NCBI RefSeq assembly: GCF_003534205.1
Contig: NZ_CP011102.1
Location: 2,926,036 to 2,990,035, forward strand
DNA from: Listeria weihenstephanensis
GTDB lineage: Bacteria > Bacillota > Bacilli > Lactobacillales > Listeriaceae
Direction: 5' to 3'
DNA: 64,000 nt
In this document: piece by piece, positions 54,800 through 63,190 of the stretch
How the letters are laid out: each line of letters opens with the position of its first letter
Position numbering within the stretch: position 1 is the stretch's first letter
The notes under the pieces: generated by a model
What the model saw: the letters and a program-made list of their open reading frames with translations, nothing else
Databases searched by the model: none
Told to the model about the DNA's origin: nothing
Translations under genes and position numbers: made by a program

Positions 54800-55339
54800 T
54801 TAATTCGAATTAACTAGTACATCCAAATTTTTCAATTCAGCAAACAGCGATTCATCCAAAACTTTCCGTAAAAAAATAATATTATCCCCTTCATACTCAT
54901 GCTCATAAAACCCAACATAGCCGCGATGCTCATAAATCGAAACAAGCCATGGATGCCTCGTTGCCGTCGCCAAGTAAACTGCTGGGGCCTTGATCTGCGC
55001 TACCAAAACCTGCTCCTCCACATAATCCAAAAGCGCCGTCCCAACACCCTGCTTCTTGAAATCCGGGTCCACCGCGAACCACCAAATAAACGGATACGGC
55101 TGAATCGAGCGCTCCCCTAAAGCCCACGGAAAAGCCACTGTCACCGTCGCGATAATTCTACCATCACGCTCCAACACATAGTTCGCATTACGCCTAATAT
55201 TCTCCTCCACCGTCGCCAAATCCGCCGTCGCCCCAACAAATTTGATATCCATATCCTTCAGCGGCTTGTACCCACGAATCGAAACATCATGCACAACCGC
55301 CGCATCTTCCAACTTCGCTAACCGAATAACATCCCCCAC
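54800..55339 (-). CDS. GNAT acetyltransferase (SnaA/YtmI-like)
   Basis: A 179-residue GNAT N-acetyltransferase. The acetyl-CoA loop is FKKQGVGTALLDYVEEQ (Q/RxxGxG/A), followed by ATRHPWLVSIYEHRGYVGFYEHE. In B. subtilis the matching gene ytmI (snaA) acetylates S-alkyl-cysteines before oxidation; the neighbours here support the same role. 11 bases before the ABC binding-protein gene and 12 after the monooxygenase. Confidence 0.88.
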   Translation of the reverse strand: MGDVIRLAKLEDAAVVHDVSIRGYKPLKDMDIKFVGATADLATVEENIRRNANYVLERDGRIIATVTVAFPWALGERSIQPYPFIWWFAVDPDFKKQGVGTALLDYVEEQVLVAQIKAPAVYLATATRHPWLVSIYEHRGYVGFYEHEYEGDNIIFLRKVLDESLFAELKNLDVLVNSN

Positions 55340-55351
55340 AAAAATTCCTCC

Positions 55352-56677
55352 TTAGTTCTGCGCCTCAACTTTGCTCGCATAACGGCTTTCCTTGAACGGT
55401 AAATCCAAATTTCCACGCAGTGTATCACTCGCATATTCTCGGTCATAATACCCACGCGCCTCTAAAATTGGAATCACTTTTTGAATAAAATCATCCAAGC
55501 CCTCGCCCAAAACTGGCGCTCCAAAAATAAAACCATCCGCCGCCTTGCCATCAAACCAAGCGATTAACTCATCCGCAATCCGCTCTGGCGTGCTCACAAA
55601 AGCCGATTTTGGCGTCGTCACCCGCAACGCCACCTCACGCAACGTTAAATTCTCACGCTTTGCATCCGCCTTAATTTTCTGCGTCGTCGCTCGGAAACTA
55701 TTCTCGCCAACCGTCCCAATATCGGGAAACGGCTCGTCCAGCGGAAATTTACTAAAATCAAAATGATCGAAAAACCGTCCAAGATACGCGAGTGCCTCCT
55801 CATCCGAAACCAAATTCTTAATTTTCTCATATTTAGCATCCGCGTCCGCCTGCGTCACCCCAACAATTGGCGCAAACCCAGGGAAAATCTTAATCTCATC
55901 CGCGTTCCGGCCATTCGCCACCGTCCGCGCCTTCACATCCGCATAAAACGCCTGCGCCTCCTCGAGCGAACCACCATTCGTAAACACTGCGTCCGCACTC
56001 TTAGCCGCCAAATCCTTACCTGGCTCCGACGCCCCAGCCTGAAAAATCACCGGTTGCCCCTGCTTCGAACGTCCAATATTCAGCGGCCCCTCCACCGAGA
56101 AAAACCGTCCCTGATGATTCAACCGATGCAACTTCTCCCGATCAAAAAACTGCCCAGTCTCGCGGTCCCGCACAAACGCATCGTCCTCCCACGAATCCCA
56201 AAGTCCCTTCACGACTTCCAAATGCTCCGTCGCAATCTCATAACGTAAGGCATGTTCCGGGTGCGTTTTCTTACTATAATTATTCGCCGAACCCTCAAGA
56301 GGCGACGTCACCGCGTTCCATCCAGCCCGACCATTACTAATCAAATCCAGCGATCCGAATTGCCGCGCCACCGTAAATGGCTCACTGTAAGACGTCGATA
56401 GCGTCCCAACCAGCCCAATCCGCGACGTTACCGCAGCCAATCCCGAAAGCACCGTCAAAGGCTCGAAGCGATTCAAGAAATGCGGAATCGATTTTTCATT
56501 AATAAACAACCCGTCCGCCACAAACGCCAGCGTAAAGCCCGCAGCCTCAGCCTTCAACGTCGTTTCCTTGTAAAAATCAAAATTCACACTCGCATCCGCC
56601 GGCACACTCTCATGTTTCCAAGCATTCATGTGCCCACCAGGACCATGCAACATCACGCCAAATTTAATTTTCCCCAT
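55352..56677 (-). CDS. FMNH2-dependent monooxygenase, NtaA/SnaA/DszA (CmoJ/YtnJ-like)
   Basis: A 441-residue flavin monooxygenase of the luciferase-like NtaA group, using FMNH2 and O2 to oxidise a sulfur or nitrogen compound. Recognised from [59 protein letters not shown] and [16 protein letters not shown]. In the B. subtilis operon the equivalent YtnJ (CmoJ) oxidises N-acetyl-S-(2-succino)cysteine or related thioethers. FMNH2 would come from the reductase at 57972. Confidence 0.92.
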   Translation of the reverse strand: MGKIKFGVMLHGPGGHMNAWKHESVPADASVNFDFYKETTLKAEAAGFTLAFVADGLFINEKSIPHFLNRFEPLTVLSGLAAVTSRIGLVGTLSTSYSEPFTVARQFGSLDLISNGRAGWNAVTSPLEGSANNYSKKTHPEHALRYEIATEHLEVVKGLWDSWEDDAFVRDRETGQFFDREKLHRLNHQGRFFSVEGPLNIGRSKQGQPVIFQAGASEPGKDLAAKSADAVFTNGGSLEEAQAFYADVKARTVANGRNADEIKIFPGFAPIVGVTQADADAKYEKIKNLVSDEEALAYLGRFFDHFDFSKFPLDEPFPDIGTVGENSFRATTQKIKADAKRENLTLREVALRVTTPKSAFVSTPERIADELIAWFDGKAADGFIFGAPVLGEGLDDFIQKVIPILEARGYYDREYASDTLRGNLDLPFKESRYASKVEAQN

Positions 56678-56693
56678 CTTCAGTTCCCCCTTC

Positions 56694-57695
56694 TTATCTC
56701 ACTTCCGCCGTCAAAACAGCCTCACTAATCAGCTGCACCGACCGAAACCGCGCGTCCTGCCTCGCAACCGGCGTATGAATCACAAACTCATCCACGTCAA
56801 ACGTCGCACGCAATCGCACCAATTCCGCCTTCACCTGTTGCGCCGTCCCAACAATCACATCCGCCGCACGCTCCTCAATCTCAAAATCAACCACACCAGC
56901 CTGTCTCGCGAATTCCTCCGCTTGAGCCACCGTCTGCACCGTCACCGAAACACCCGTCGAAAGCGTCACCCGCACCACTTTCTGCTCACCCGCAAGCGCC
57001 CGTGCCTCGTCCTCCGTATCCGCCGCCAAAACCGGAACTGCAATAATCAATTCACCCTCCGGATTCGCCGTCCGAAACGCCGTCACCGCCTCGCCAAGCG
57101 CCACTTCATCACTATTAATAAACTTCGCAAAACAGAAATTCACACCTTGCGCTCCCGCCAAATTCGCACTCGCCACACTCGCACCCAGCAAGAAAATCTC
57201 CGGTTTCGTTGGTGGATCAGGATCAACCCCAACGCCCGCAAGAGCATGATCCGCAGGTACTGCCCCATCAACAAACTGCTTCAATAACGTCAACTGCTCC
57301 GCAAAATCCACTTTTTCTGTTCGTCCAAACTGCAAAGCCTTCGTCGATAACGGCAAACCACCAGGTGCCTTCCCCACACCTAAATCCACCCGATTCGGCG
57401 CTAAAGTAGCTAATAAATTAAAGTTCTCCGCGACCTTATACGCGCTATAATGCTGCAACATCACGCCCCCCGAACCAACCCGAATCCGTGACGTCCGTGC
57501 CAACAAATGCGACACCAAAACCTCCGGCGAAACGCCCGCAAGTAGCTTCGTATCATGATGCTCCGACACCCAAAACCTGTGATATCCCCATTCCTCCGCC
57601 TTCTCCGCTAACGCAATCGTCTGCTGCAACGCCTGATATGCACTTTTTCCATCCGCAATCGGGCTCTGATCTAATAAACTGAGTCTAAATCCCAT
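56694..57695 (-). CDS. LLM-class flavin oxidoreductase (CmoO/YtmO-like)
   Basis: A 333-residue luciferase-like monooxygenase of the MsnO8 type: [54 protein letters not shown] and [18 protein letters not shown]. Matches YtmO in the B. subtilis ytmI operon. Its start overlaps the glutaredoxin-like gene by 25 bases. With the 55352 enzyme it provides two flavin-dependent oxidation steps or alternative substrates. Confidence 0.92.
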   Translation of the reverse strand: MGFRLSLLDQSPIADGKSAYQALQQTIALAEKAEEWGYHRFWVSEHHDTKLLAGVSPEVLVSHLLARTSRIRVGSGGVMLQHYSAYKVAENFNLLATLAPNRVDLGVGKAPGGLPLSTKALQFGRTEKVDFAEQLTLLKQFVDGAVPADHALAGVGVDPDPPTKPEIFLLGASVASANLAGAQGVNFCFAKFINSDEVALGEAVTAFRTANPEGELIIAVPVLAADTEDEARALAGEQKVVRVTLSTGVSVTVQTVAQAEEFARQAGVVDFEIEERAADVIVGTAQQVKAELVRLRATFDVDEFVIHTPVARQDARFRSVQLISEAVLTAEVR

Positions 57696-57955
57696 TTCTC
57701 CGCCTCCCTCAAAGCCGTCTCAAGCGCTGGCAAACCGAGTTCCGTCACGCCCCGATATGTATGCCCCTGACCAATCTCGACCACTGGAACATAACGCACC
57801 CCGTATTTCGCCTGCAAAATTTCCCGCTGTTCATCATGATCCGTCACATCAACCAACTGAAAATCGCGCCCCTCCTTCGTCAAATAATCCTTGACCTCCG
57901 CACAATACGCACAACCCTGTTTCGCCCAAACGACAATCGATAAATTTTCCGCCAC
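57671..57955 (-). CDS. Glutaredoxin-like protein (CmoI/YtnI-like)
   Basis: A 94-residue thioredoxin-fold protein with a CAYC redox motif (WAKQGCAYCAEVKDYL) and the cis-Pro segment VRYVPVVEIG. Corresponds to YtnI in the B. subtilis operon. It starts at GTG 57953-57955, nine bases after GGGGG; the longer in-frame reading runs into the reductase gene in another frame and is rejected. It probably reduces a mixed disulfide in the pathway. Confidence 0.88.
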   Translation of the reverse strand: MAENLSIVVWAKQGCAYCAEVKDYLTKEGRDFQLVDVTDHDEQREILQAKYGVRYVPVVEIGQGHTYRGVTELGLPALETALREAEKWDLDSVY

Positions 57956-57971
57956 GTCTTTCGTCCCCCTT

Positions 57972-58517
57972 TTAAATCGTTTGTCGTACCTCACGTCTGC
58001 CAATCGCAACAACCAATTCCGCCAACTGCCCGCGTAACCGCTCCTCGAGTCCCGCATCCCGAATTGGCACAACCGCCGTTTTATCCACTTGCGAATCCAC
58101 AACGTAAACCCCTTGCAAAACCTCGCCCTTCAACACACCGAGTAGCGGCTTAAGCGTAAAATCAATCGCCAACACGTGCCCGCTGCTCCCACCAGACATA
58201 ATCGGCAGCGCCACCTTATTTTTCAAAATATTCTCCGGCAACAAGTCTAAAACCGCCTTCAAAATTCCCGTATAAGAAGCCTTATACACCGGCGATCCAA
58301 CAATCACACCGTCCGCCGCCTCGATATCCGCGACCAACTCCCCAATCCGCGCATCCTTAAAATTTGCACTCGCCAATGTTTCCGCTTCAAAATCCCGCAC
58401 CGAGTGAAAACTAACCTCCACTCCATCCTCCTGCAAAATCTCACCAGCATACCGCAAAACCTTATCCGTCCCCGATTGCGCCGATGGACTACCAGACAAA
58501 ATCACGATTCGACTCAT
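57972..58517 (-). CDS. NAD(P)H-dependent FMN reductase (SsuE-like)
   Basis: A 181-residue flavodoxin-fold reductase supplying FMNH2 to the two monooxygenases. It has IVILSGSPSAQSGTDKVL (FMN phosphate loop), GVIVGSPVYKASYTGILKAVLDLLP and LPIMSGGSSGHVLAIDF, characteristic of the SsuE/MsuE group. First gene of the nine-gene operon, behind the SAM-I riboswitch. An AAAGAAAGTGGGG site precedes the ATG. Confidence 0.93.
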   Translation of the reverse strand: MSRIVILSGSPSAQSGTDKVLRYAGEILQEDGVEVSFHSVRDFEAETLASANFKDARIGELVADIEAADGVIVGSPVYKASYTGILKAVLDLLPENILKNKVALPIMSGGSSGHVLAIDFTLKPLLGVLKGEVLQGVYVVDSQVDKTAVVPIRDAGLEERLRGQLAELVVAIGRREVRQTI

Positions 58518-58574
58518 CTCATCCCCACTTTCTTTTAAAACATATATATCCGATGCATTTACTATGAATTAAGA

Positions 58575-58731
58575 CGAAAAAGAACCTCCTTCCCGAATTT
58601 GGAAAAGAGATCCCTCTTCTCCCCATTTGCCAGGCCAAACACGCTCGCCTGCTGGAATTAGCACCGTTCTATCACTAGAGGTTGCTGTGGGATCAAAGGA
58701 CCAGGTTCCTCCCCCAACTCTTAATAAGGAC
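58575..58731 (-). ncRNA. SAM-I riboswitch (S-box) leader
   Basis: On the minus strand the S-box core is unmistakable: CTTATTAAGAG, GGAGGAACCTGGTCC, TTTGATCCCACAGCAACC, GGTGCTAATTCCAGCAGG and a closing GGGGAGAAG. P1 pairs TCCTTATT with AAATGGGGA (aptamer 58620-58731). The expression platform is a GATCTCTTTTCC/GGGAAGGAGGTTC hairpin ending in TTTTT (58575-58613), that is, transcription termination when SAM is plentiful. It controls the downstream organosulfur operon. Confidence 0.93.
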
Positions 58732-58755
58732 TGTATAATTTTTATGATTGGATGT

Positions 58756-58784
58756 ATCTTACCATCTCTAAAATCAGATGTCAA
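58756..58784 (-). promoter_or_regulatory. SigA promoter of the SAM-riboswitch operon
   Basis: Minus strand: TTGACA, 17-base spacer, TAAGAT, ending about 28 bases before the S-box aptamer. Confidence 0.9.
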
Positions 58785-58906
58785 CAAATATTTTGTCTTT
58801 TTAGACTAGTTAGGTTTTTCACATAAAAGCTGAGGCATTCCCCACTCTGAAATCCCCAATACAAAAAAATTTATCCATTCACAGCTTTGATCTGCACCAC
58901 TCTGAC

Positions 58907-59080
58907 CTATCTACTTGGTTTTCTTACTTCAAATAACTTTATTATCGATAGAACCCCTATTACCGCTACTGGAATACTCACAATAAACCATAAGATAGTT
59001 CTTGGAAAAATTTCATAGTAATAAACATTGAACACTACTGAACATATAAATAATACAACATACTTCAATTTGTTTCTCAA
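58907..59080 (-). CDS. Small membrane protein (57 aa)
   Basis: A 57-residue open frame starting at TTG (59078-59080) six bases after GAGGTG. Two hydrophobic helices, about 7-21 (YVVLFICSVVFNVYYY) and 28-49 (TILWFIVSIPVAVIGVLSIIKL), with a basic tail EVRKPSR. No family recognised. The region around it (58811-59805) is otherwise AT-rich and holds nothing clearly coding. Confidence 0.55.
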   Translation of the reverse strand: MRNKLKYVVLFICSVVFNVYYYEIFPRTILWFIVSIPVAVIGVLSIIKLFEVRKPSR

Positions 59081-59345
59081 AAAAACACCTCGTTCATTAA
59101 AAGAATAGCTAAATGAGCATTCTCCGATCAGCCAATCCCTTTATCTGGATTTCAAGTCCTCTCTGCTCACTTTCACTTTGCGCTAGATATTCAATATATA
59201 ACATTTTAAAAAAAGTGTCAATCACCACATTAATTGTAAATAACAATACTTTTCATCCTCCGTAATGTTAAGTTTTTCTCACTACACTGATCCCAAGCAG
59301 TCCCTACTACCACATTCAATCTGCATGTAGATAATCAGGCCTTGA

Positions 59346-59474
59346 TCAAACGCCCTTTGTTAGTAAGTGTTTAAGTAAATATTGATTACAGAGCGCTTCA
59401 TAAATAGAATATGCCAGAATAGACAAAAAAATACAAGCAAAGTAAAAAAATCCACCAGAAACAATAGACATCAT
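59346..59474 (-). pseudogene. Possible remnant of a membrane-protein gene
   Basis: The frame reads LQYIWQLMMSIVSGGFFYFA and on to ALCNQYLLKHLLTKGV before a stop, a strongly hydrophobic stretch with a polar tail. It is open back to a stop at about 59520 with no credible ribosome site or start except the tandem ATG used here. It looks like the 3' end of a decayed gene. Confidence 0.3.
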
Positions 59475-59805
59475 CAATTGCCAAATATACTGTAAAATTT
59501 CAAGTATAACTGATAAGATAACTTAAAAAAATTATCTCAAGAATTTGCTATGCCTATACCTTATAAAAGTTTTTAAAGAGCCAAATAATTCTCTTATACA
59601 CTTTTCTATGCGGATGTCTTATTGACTTTTTTTACTACAGCTTACAAAATTCACCACTTATATTAAAGTTATATATGTATTAAATAATATGTATTAGCAT
59701 CCTTCTCACCACAAGAAAAAACTCTTATTGAGTTTCATTAAAATTAACAACCCCTAACGTGTTTAAAAGTTGCGAAAGCCCCTCAAAAAGGAGCTCATCA
59801 CGTCT

Positions 59806-60087
59806 TCAAATCTCTTCCACAATAGAAGTACCAGAGTCTCGCTCAAGCCCATTCCACTGCCATTTCTCATGCATACGAAGCTTCCCATTTGGTAAATTTT
59901 CTGGCGTTGAGTGACATGTACCACTCCGAATTTTCTTATGGATGCTCACATGATTATAGCGAAAATCCAAAGATCCGTCCCGATTCACAACCCCAATCAG
60001 CGTGCCTCGCTCAATCTCGCCACCCTCATATGTCCCAGAAATCACGTCCCCATCTTGAAAATAATGAAAAACTGTTTCCGTAGACAC
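59806..60087 (-). CDS. Hypothetical protein, 'N-acetylglutamate synthase'-annotated family
   Basis: A small soluble protein of a Firmicutes family often labelled N-acetylglutamate synthase without proof. It has VFHYFQDGDVISGTYEGGEIERGTLIGVVNRDGSLDFRYNHV and ENLPNGKLRMHEKWQW. Coordinates use the GTG at 60087 (93 residues). The frame stays open upstream with VDYQGKKFVVVENSENGE, which belongs to the family. It is preceded by GGAGGGG six bases before an ATA (60142-60144), and an in-frame TAG just beyond. The natural start may be that ATA, giving 112 residues, or the start may be mutated. A weak AGCCCCT/AGGAGCT hairpin follows the stop. Confidence 0.75.
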   Translation of the reverse strand: MSTETVFHYFQDGDVISGTYEGGEIERGTLIGVVNRDGSLDFRYNHVSIHKKIRSGTCHSTPENLPNGKLRMHEKWQWNGLERDSGTSIVEEI

Positions 60088-60268
60088 CTCACCGTTCTCC
60101 GAGTTTTCAACAACTACGAATTTTTTACCTTGATAATCAACTATTTGGAACCCCTCCTACAATATCGAGATAATCGCGTAAGTCTGTATAGTTTGTGAAT
60201 TTAGTATACCACAAAACGACAAAAACACCCTAGCCATCCGCCAAGGACTAGGATATATTTATCTGCTA

Positions 60269-60844
60269 TTAATCGAGATCCTTCACCCATTCAGACAAGG
60301 GCCGGCGCGGCTTCGCATCAGGAATCTCATTGAACTGCGTGATCTGCAAACAACCAACAATCTGCTGTCCATCGAGCCCTAATTCCGCAACAACTTCCGA
60401 ATCAAAAATAAAATTATTCGTACGCCATAGCACGCCCAGACCAGCTTCCCACGCCAAAAGTTGGATATTCTGAATAAACGCACTCGTCGCAGCAATCGCT
60501 TCAAAATCTTTCTTACCACTACCAATAATATCTGTCGTCACGATCAGCGTATAAGGCGGAGCAACGATCTTTCGCTCATTTCCATCCTTAATTTGCTCCC
60601 GGCGCTCACGCGTTAACGGCTCACCTTGCATCCGTTCCATCGAATTCACAATCGCATTCACAAAACGACGCTTCTCAGCTTCTTTCGACAAAACCGCTAC
60701 ATGCCACGGCTCCACTTTACTATGAAACGGTGCAAAAGCTGCTTTTTCGAGGATATCATTAATCACCGCACGATCGATCGGCGCTTCATCTACCCTCTTG
60801 ATACTACGGCGTTCAGTTATAATTTCAGCTATATTTTTAGTCAT
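60269..60844 (-). CDS. Nitroreductase-family oxidoreductase
   Basis: A 191-residue FMN-dependent nitroreductase-fold protein: ERRSIKRVDEAPIDRAVINDILEKAAFAPFHSKVEPWHVAVL and LLAWEAGLGVLWRTNNFIFDSEV. Such enzymes reduce nitro compounds, quinones or flavins with NAD(P)H. GGGGGA precedes the ATG. A Fur-type box lies 14 bases upstream, so it is probably induced by iron limitation and might reduce ferric chelates (inference). Confidence 0.9.
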   Translation of the reverse strand: MTKNIAEIITERRSIKRVDEAPIDRAVINDILEKAAFAPFHSKVEPWHVAVLSKEAEKRRFVNAIVNSMERMQGEPLTRERREQIKDGNERKIVAPPYTLIVTTDIIGSGKKDFEAIAATSAFIQNIQLLAWEAGLGVLWRTNNFIFDSEVVAELGLDGQQIVGCLQITQFNEIPDAKPRRPLSEWVKDLD

Positions 60845-60857
60845 TAAAAGTCCCCCT

Positions 60858-60876
60858 AGTGATAATCATTCTCACT
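60858..60876. promoter_or_regulatory. Fur box upstream of the nitroreductase gene
   Basis: AGTGATAATCATTCTCACT is a 9-1-9 dyad with one mismatch pair and matches the Gram-positive Fur 7-1-7 motif TGATAATNATTATCA at 14 of 15 positions. Confidence 0.8.
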
Positions 60877-60909
60877 AAGTATAGCACGCTCCGTTCCGAT
60901 TGACCATTA

Positions 60910-61096
60910 CAGCGTGTCGACAAACGCTCATTTTTGTTGTGGGTCTTTGAAGTGAAGCGAAATAGAGCCTCAATATACAAAGGAACAAAGTGAGTTTGTA
61001 GTCTTCAAAAGCCCGTTCCAGTGCTCTCGTACCTCAGTACGCTCCGCGCTGGTACTCGCTTTTGCCTAGAAACTAAGCATTTGTCGACGCGCTGAG
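60910..61096 (-). repeat. Stem-loop element E5
   Basis: On the minus strand it reads CTCAGCGCGTCGACAAATGC, TTAGTTTCTAGGCAAAAGCG, a GCGTACTGAGGTACG hairpin, then the TATATTGAGGCTCT...CACAACAA hairpin (60935-60976) and closes with GCGTTTGTCGACACGCTG. The arms pair at 17 of 19 positions and share no outer sequence with E3. Same internal order as E1 and E3, opposite orientation. Confidence 0.85.
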
Positions 61097-61138
61097 GTTT
61101 TTTTGGGAAATCATGTGAAGTGGTTTTTCTACGGCCTT

Positions 61139-62479
61139 TTAATTTTCTGGAATTTCCAATGTGAGGTCGTTTTTCGTTTTATGCGCCACAATGTAATCAA
61201 TATACTGCGTCATAAACTCGCTGTCCGCCTTCTGCCACAACGCATAACCTGGCGTCTTCTCCACACCATTCAAAAAGCTCTTATCCCCAGTGAAATACGA
61301 AAAATTGACCTGTTCCATCGTTTTTGCCATTTCCTCCACATCATCCGGGTCATATTTCCCAGTTAAAAATAAATCGCTGAGCGCCTTCGTATAGCTAAAT
61401 TGGCCAAAATAAGCCTTTGAGTACTGCTGAAAACCGAGCAAATTCGGGTCCTTCGAGTTTATTTTCCGCGCATATTTTTCCACGTCCACACGCTGCGTTT
61501 TATAAGACAACCCCTTATCTGGCGCGTAGTTAACGACACCATACTGCTGCGGATACATCGCCATCGAGCTCGTCGCAACATCATAAATCGTGCGATCATG
61601 CGACGTTTCCGACCTAATATCTTGAATATGCACATGCCCACTCAAGTTCAGCGGAATATCATTCTTCGCAAAAAGCGACACTGCCTCCTTATTCTGCACA
61701 ATCGTGAACCCTTTCGTCAAAAGCTCACTATGATCGAGCAAATTGTGATGCGTCACCGTAACCAACTCAGCACCGTGCTTCTTCGCCAAATCAATACATT
61801 TTTGAATCCAAGCAAACGTCTCCGTGCTGATATACCCGTTCGTCTCCGGCGCACCATACCGCTTATTATTCTCATAATCCGCCGTATCTACCATCAAAAG
61901 CCAAACATCACTAGACGGCGTCGCAAGGTAACTAAGCGTTGAATCATCCCGCATTACCGCCTCATCATAGCCCGAATTATGATAAATCGAAGCAAATTCT
62001 TTCGGCGTGATATCCTCCGTTTTTATCTGCTTATCCCCTTCAAATTTACGCGCGTAAGGGTTCAAAACATCATGGTTGCCAGGAATAACATAGGTTTGGA
62101 CACCCGCTTTCTCGATATCCTCCAATTTCTCCGCCATTTCCTCGTGGCTGACCTTTTCACCATTATTCGTAATGTCACCACTGAGCACCAGAACATCCGG
62201 CTTCTGCGCCTTCACATCATCCACAAAAGCATCCGTAATTTCGGTAATGTAATTCTGCTGCTTGCCGTCCCCCGTCGCGAGGTAGGTTTTAAACGCCTTT
62301 TTGCCATCAGTGAGGGTGTTCGAGAGATAGTGAATGTCCGTAGCTTGGTAGATAGTGAGTGGTTGATTTGCTGGAATTTTTGGAGATATAGTAGGTTCAG
62401 CAGTTTGTTCGGTAGGTTGCGCGCATCCAGTTAACGCAAGGCTCAGTAACGCAATACATGCAAGGGCAGTTTTTTTCAT
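61139..62479 (-). CDS. Calcineurin-like metallophosphoesterase lipoprotein
   Basis: A 446-residue exported phosphoesterase. Lipobox LALTGC (Cys about 19), then the binuclear-metal motifs TDIHYLS, VLSGDITNNGE, VIPGNHDVLNP, VTHHNLLDHSE and GHVHIQD in order. L. monocytogenes has a similar secreted enzyme (Lmo2642-like) with cyclic-nucleotide phosphodiesterase activity reported; whether this one acts on cAMP is unknown. A C-terminal helical region (about 330-446) is extra to the core fold. Monocistronic. Confidence 0.92.
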   Translation of the reverse strand: MKKTALACIALLSLALTGCAQPTEQTAEPTISPKIPANQPLTIYQATDIHYLSNTLTDGKKAFKTYLATGDGKQQNYITEITDAFVDDVKAQKPDVLVLSGDITNNGEKVSHEEMAEKLEDIEKAGVQTYVIPGNHDVLNPYARKFEGDKQIKTEDITPKEFASIYHNSGYDEAVMRDDSTLSYLATPSSDVWLLMVDTADYENNKRYGAPETNGYISTETFAWIQKCIDLAKKHGAELVTVTHHNLLDHSELLTKGFTIVQNKEAVSLFAKNDIPLNLSGHVHIQDIRSETSHDRTIYDVATSSMAMYPQQYGVVNYAPDKGLSYKTQRVDVEKYARKINSKDPNLLGFQQYSKAYFGQFSYTKALSDLFLTGKYDPDDVEEMAKTMEQVNFSYFTGDKSFLNGVEKTPGYALWQKADSEFMTQYIDYIVAHKTKNDLTLEIPEN

Positions 62480-62596
62480 TTGGCGGAGCTCCTTTGTTTA
62501 TATATTCACATGATTTAGTATAACATGGATTTTGGAGTTTTGGGGTGGATAAATTGTGACAAAGATTATACTATTTCGCTTGTAACTACATGTCCT

Positions 62597-62782
62597 CTAT
62601 TTATTCTCCCGCTTAAAGTAAATAAAATTCATCAGCATTACGCCCAGTACGATGACAATGGCTAGCACGCTAAATGCCGAATGATCTTGCATAAAAGTGA
62701 ATACAGATATGACCAGTAATATAAAACAGACTACCGTTGCAAGAATTAAAAACCATTTAGAACCTTTTATAGTCTTCTTCAA
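62597..62782 (-). CDS. Small membrane protein (61 aa)
   Basis: A 61-residue protein with two hydrophobic helices (about 10-30, WFLILATVVCFILLVISVF, and 36-54, FSVLAIVIVLGVMLMNFIY), tail FKRENK. It starts at TTG 62782, eight bases after GAGG; a GTG three codons upstream overlaps the ribosome site. No family recognised; layout resembles the 57-residue protein at 58907. Confidence 0.65.
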   Translation of the reverse strand: MKKTIKGSKWFLILATVVCFILLVISVFTFMQDHSAFSVLAIVIVLGVMLMNFIYFKRENK

Positions 62783-62867
62783 AAGTATCACCTCGTAAGA
62801 TTATTTGTAATTCTTTCTCTTTCAGTATACAATAAAAATAAGAATAACACAAAAGGAGTGAAAATAT

Positions 62868-63052
62868 ATGAATAAGATTCTTATAGGGTTGATATCTATT
62901 ATGTTACCTTTCTCACCAATTACAACCAATCAAGTAGAAGCTTCTGAAATTCCAAGTACTGCGAATGCACATTAGACACGGACGGCTACACAATCAAGCG
63001 AGTCGGAAATACTATTTGCTGGCATTATTGCTTCTCGAGTATCCTTTGCTAA
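62868..63052 (+). pseudogene. Frameshifted small secreted Cys-rich peptide gene
   Basis: Starts with an ideal AAAGGAGTGAAAATATATG. The first frame gives a 35-residue peptide: signal MNKILIGLISIMLPFSPITT then NQVEASEIPSTANAH and a TAG (62973-62975). Adding one base after the Ala codon continues into a 28-residue Cys-containing tail: CTLDTDGYTIKRVGNT then ICWHYCFSSILC, stop at 63050-63052. So the ancestral gene probably encoded about 61 residues with four cysteines. It may be a defunct bacteriocin-like or signalling peptide; the family is not recognised. Confidence 0.5.
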
Positions 63053-63093
63053 AAATACTGAAAAACGATTGTTTAGTTAGTATAAATTTAATA

Positions 63094-63148
63094 GGCAAAA
63101 TGCGTATTTAATATCTGAAACCAGATTTCGTACGCATTTTGCCCTTTT
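63094..63148 (+). terminator. Strong terminator after the peptide gene
   Basis: Stem GGCAAAATGCGTA/TACGCATTTTGCC followed by CTTTT. Its presence supports that the peptide gene was a real transcript. Confidence 0.85.
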
Positions 63149-63190
63149 AAAGAATCATTACCTAAGGTCGTTCATTTTGTCACCTTTACT

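Noticed and set aside
56628-57287. 219-residue plus-strand frame opposite the oxygenase gene
   Set aside because: Arg/His/Pro-rich shadow of a GC-richer coding gene; no start signal.
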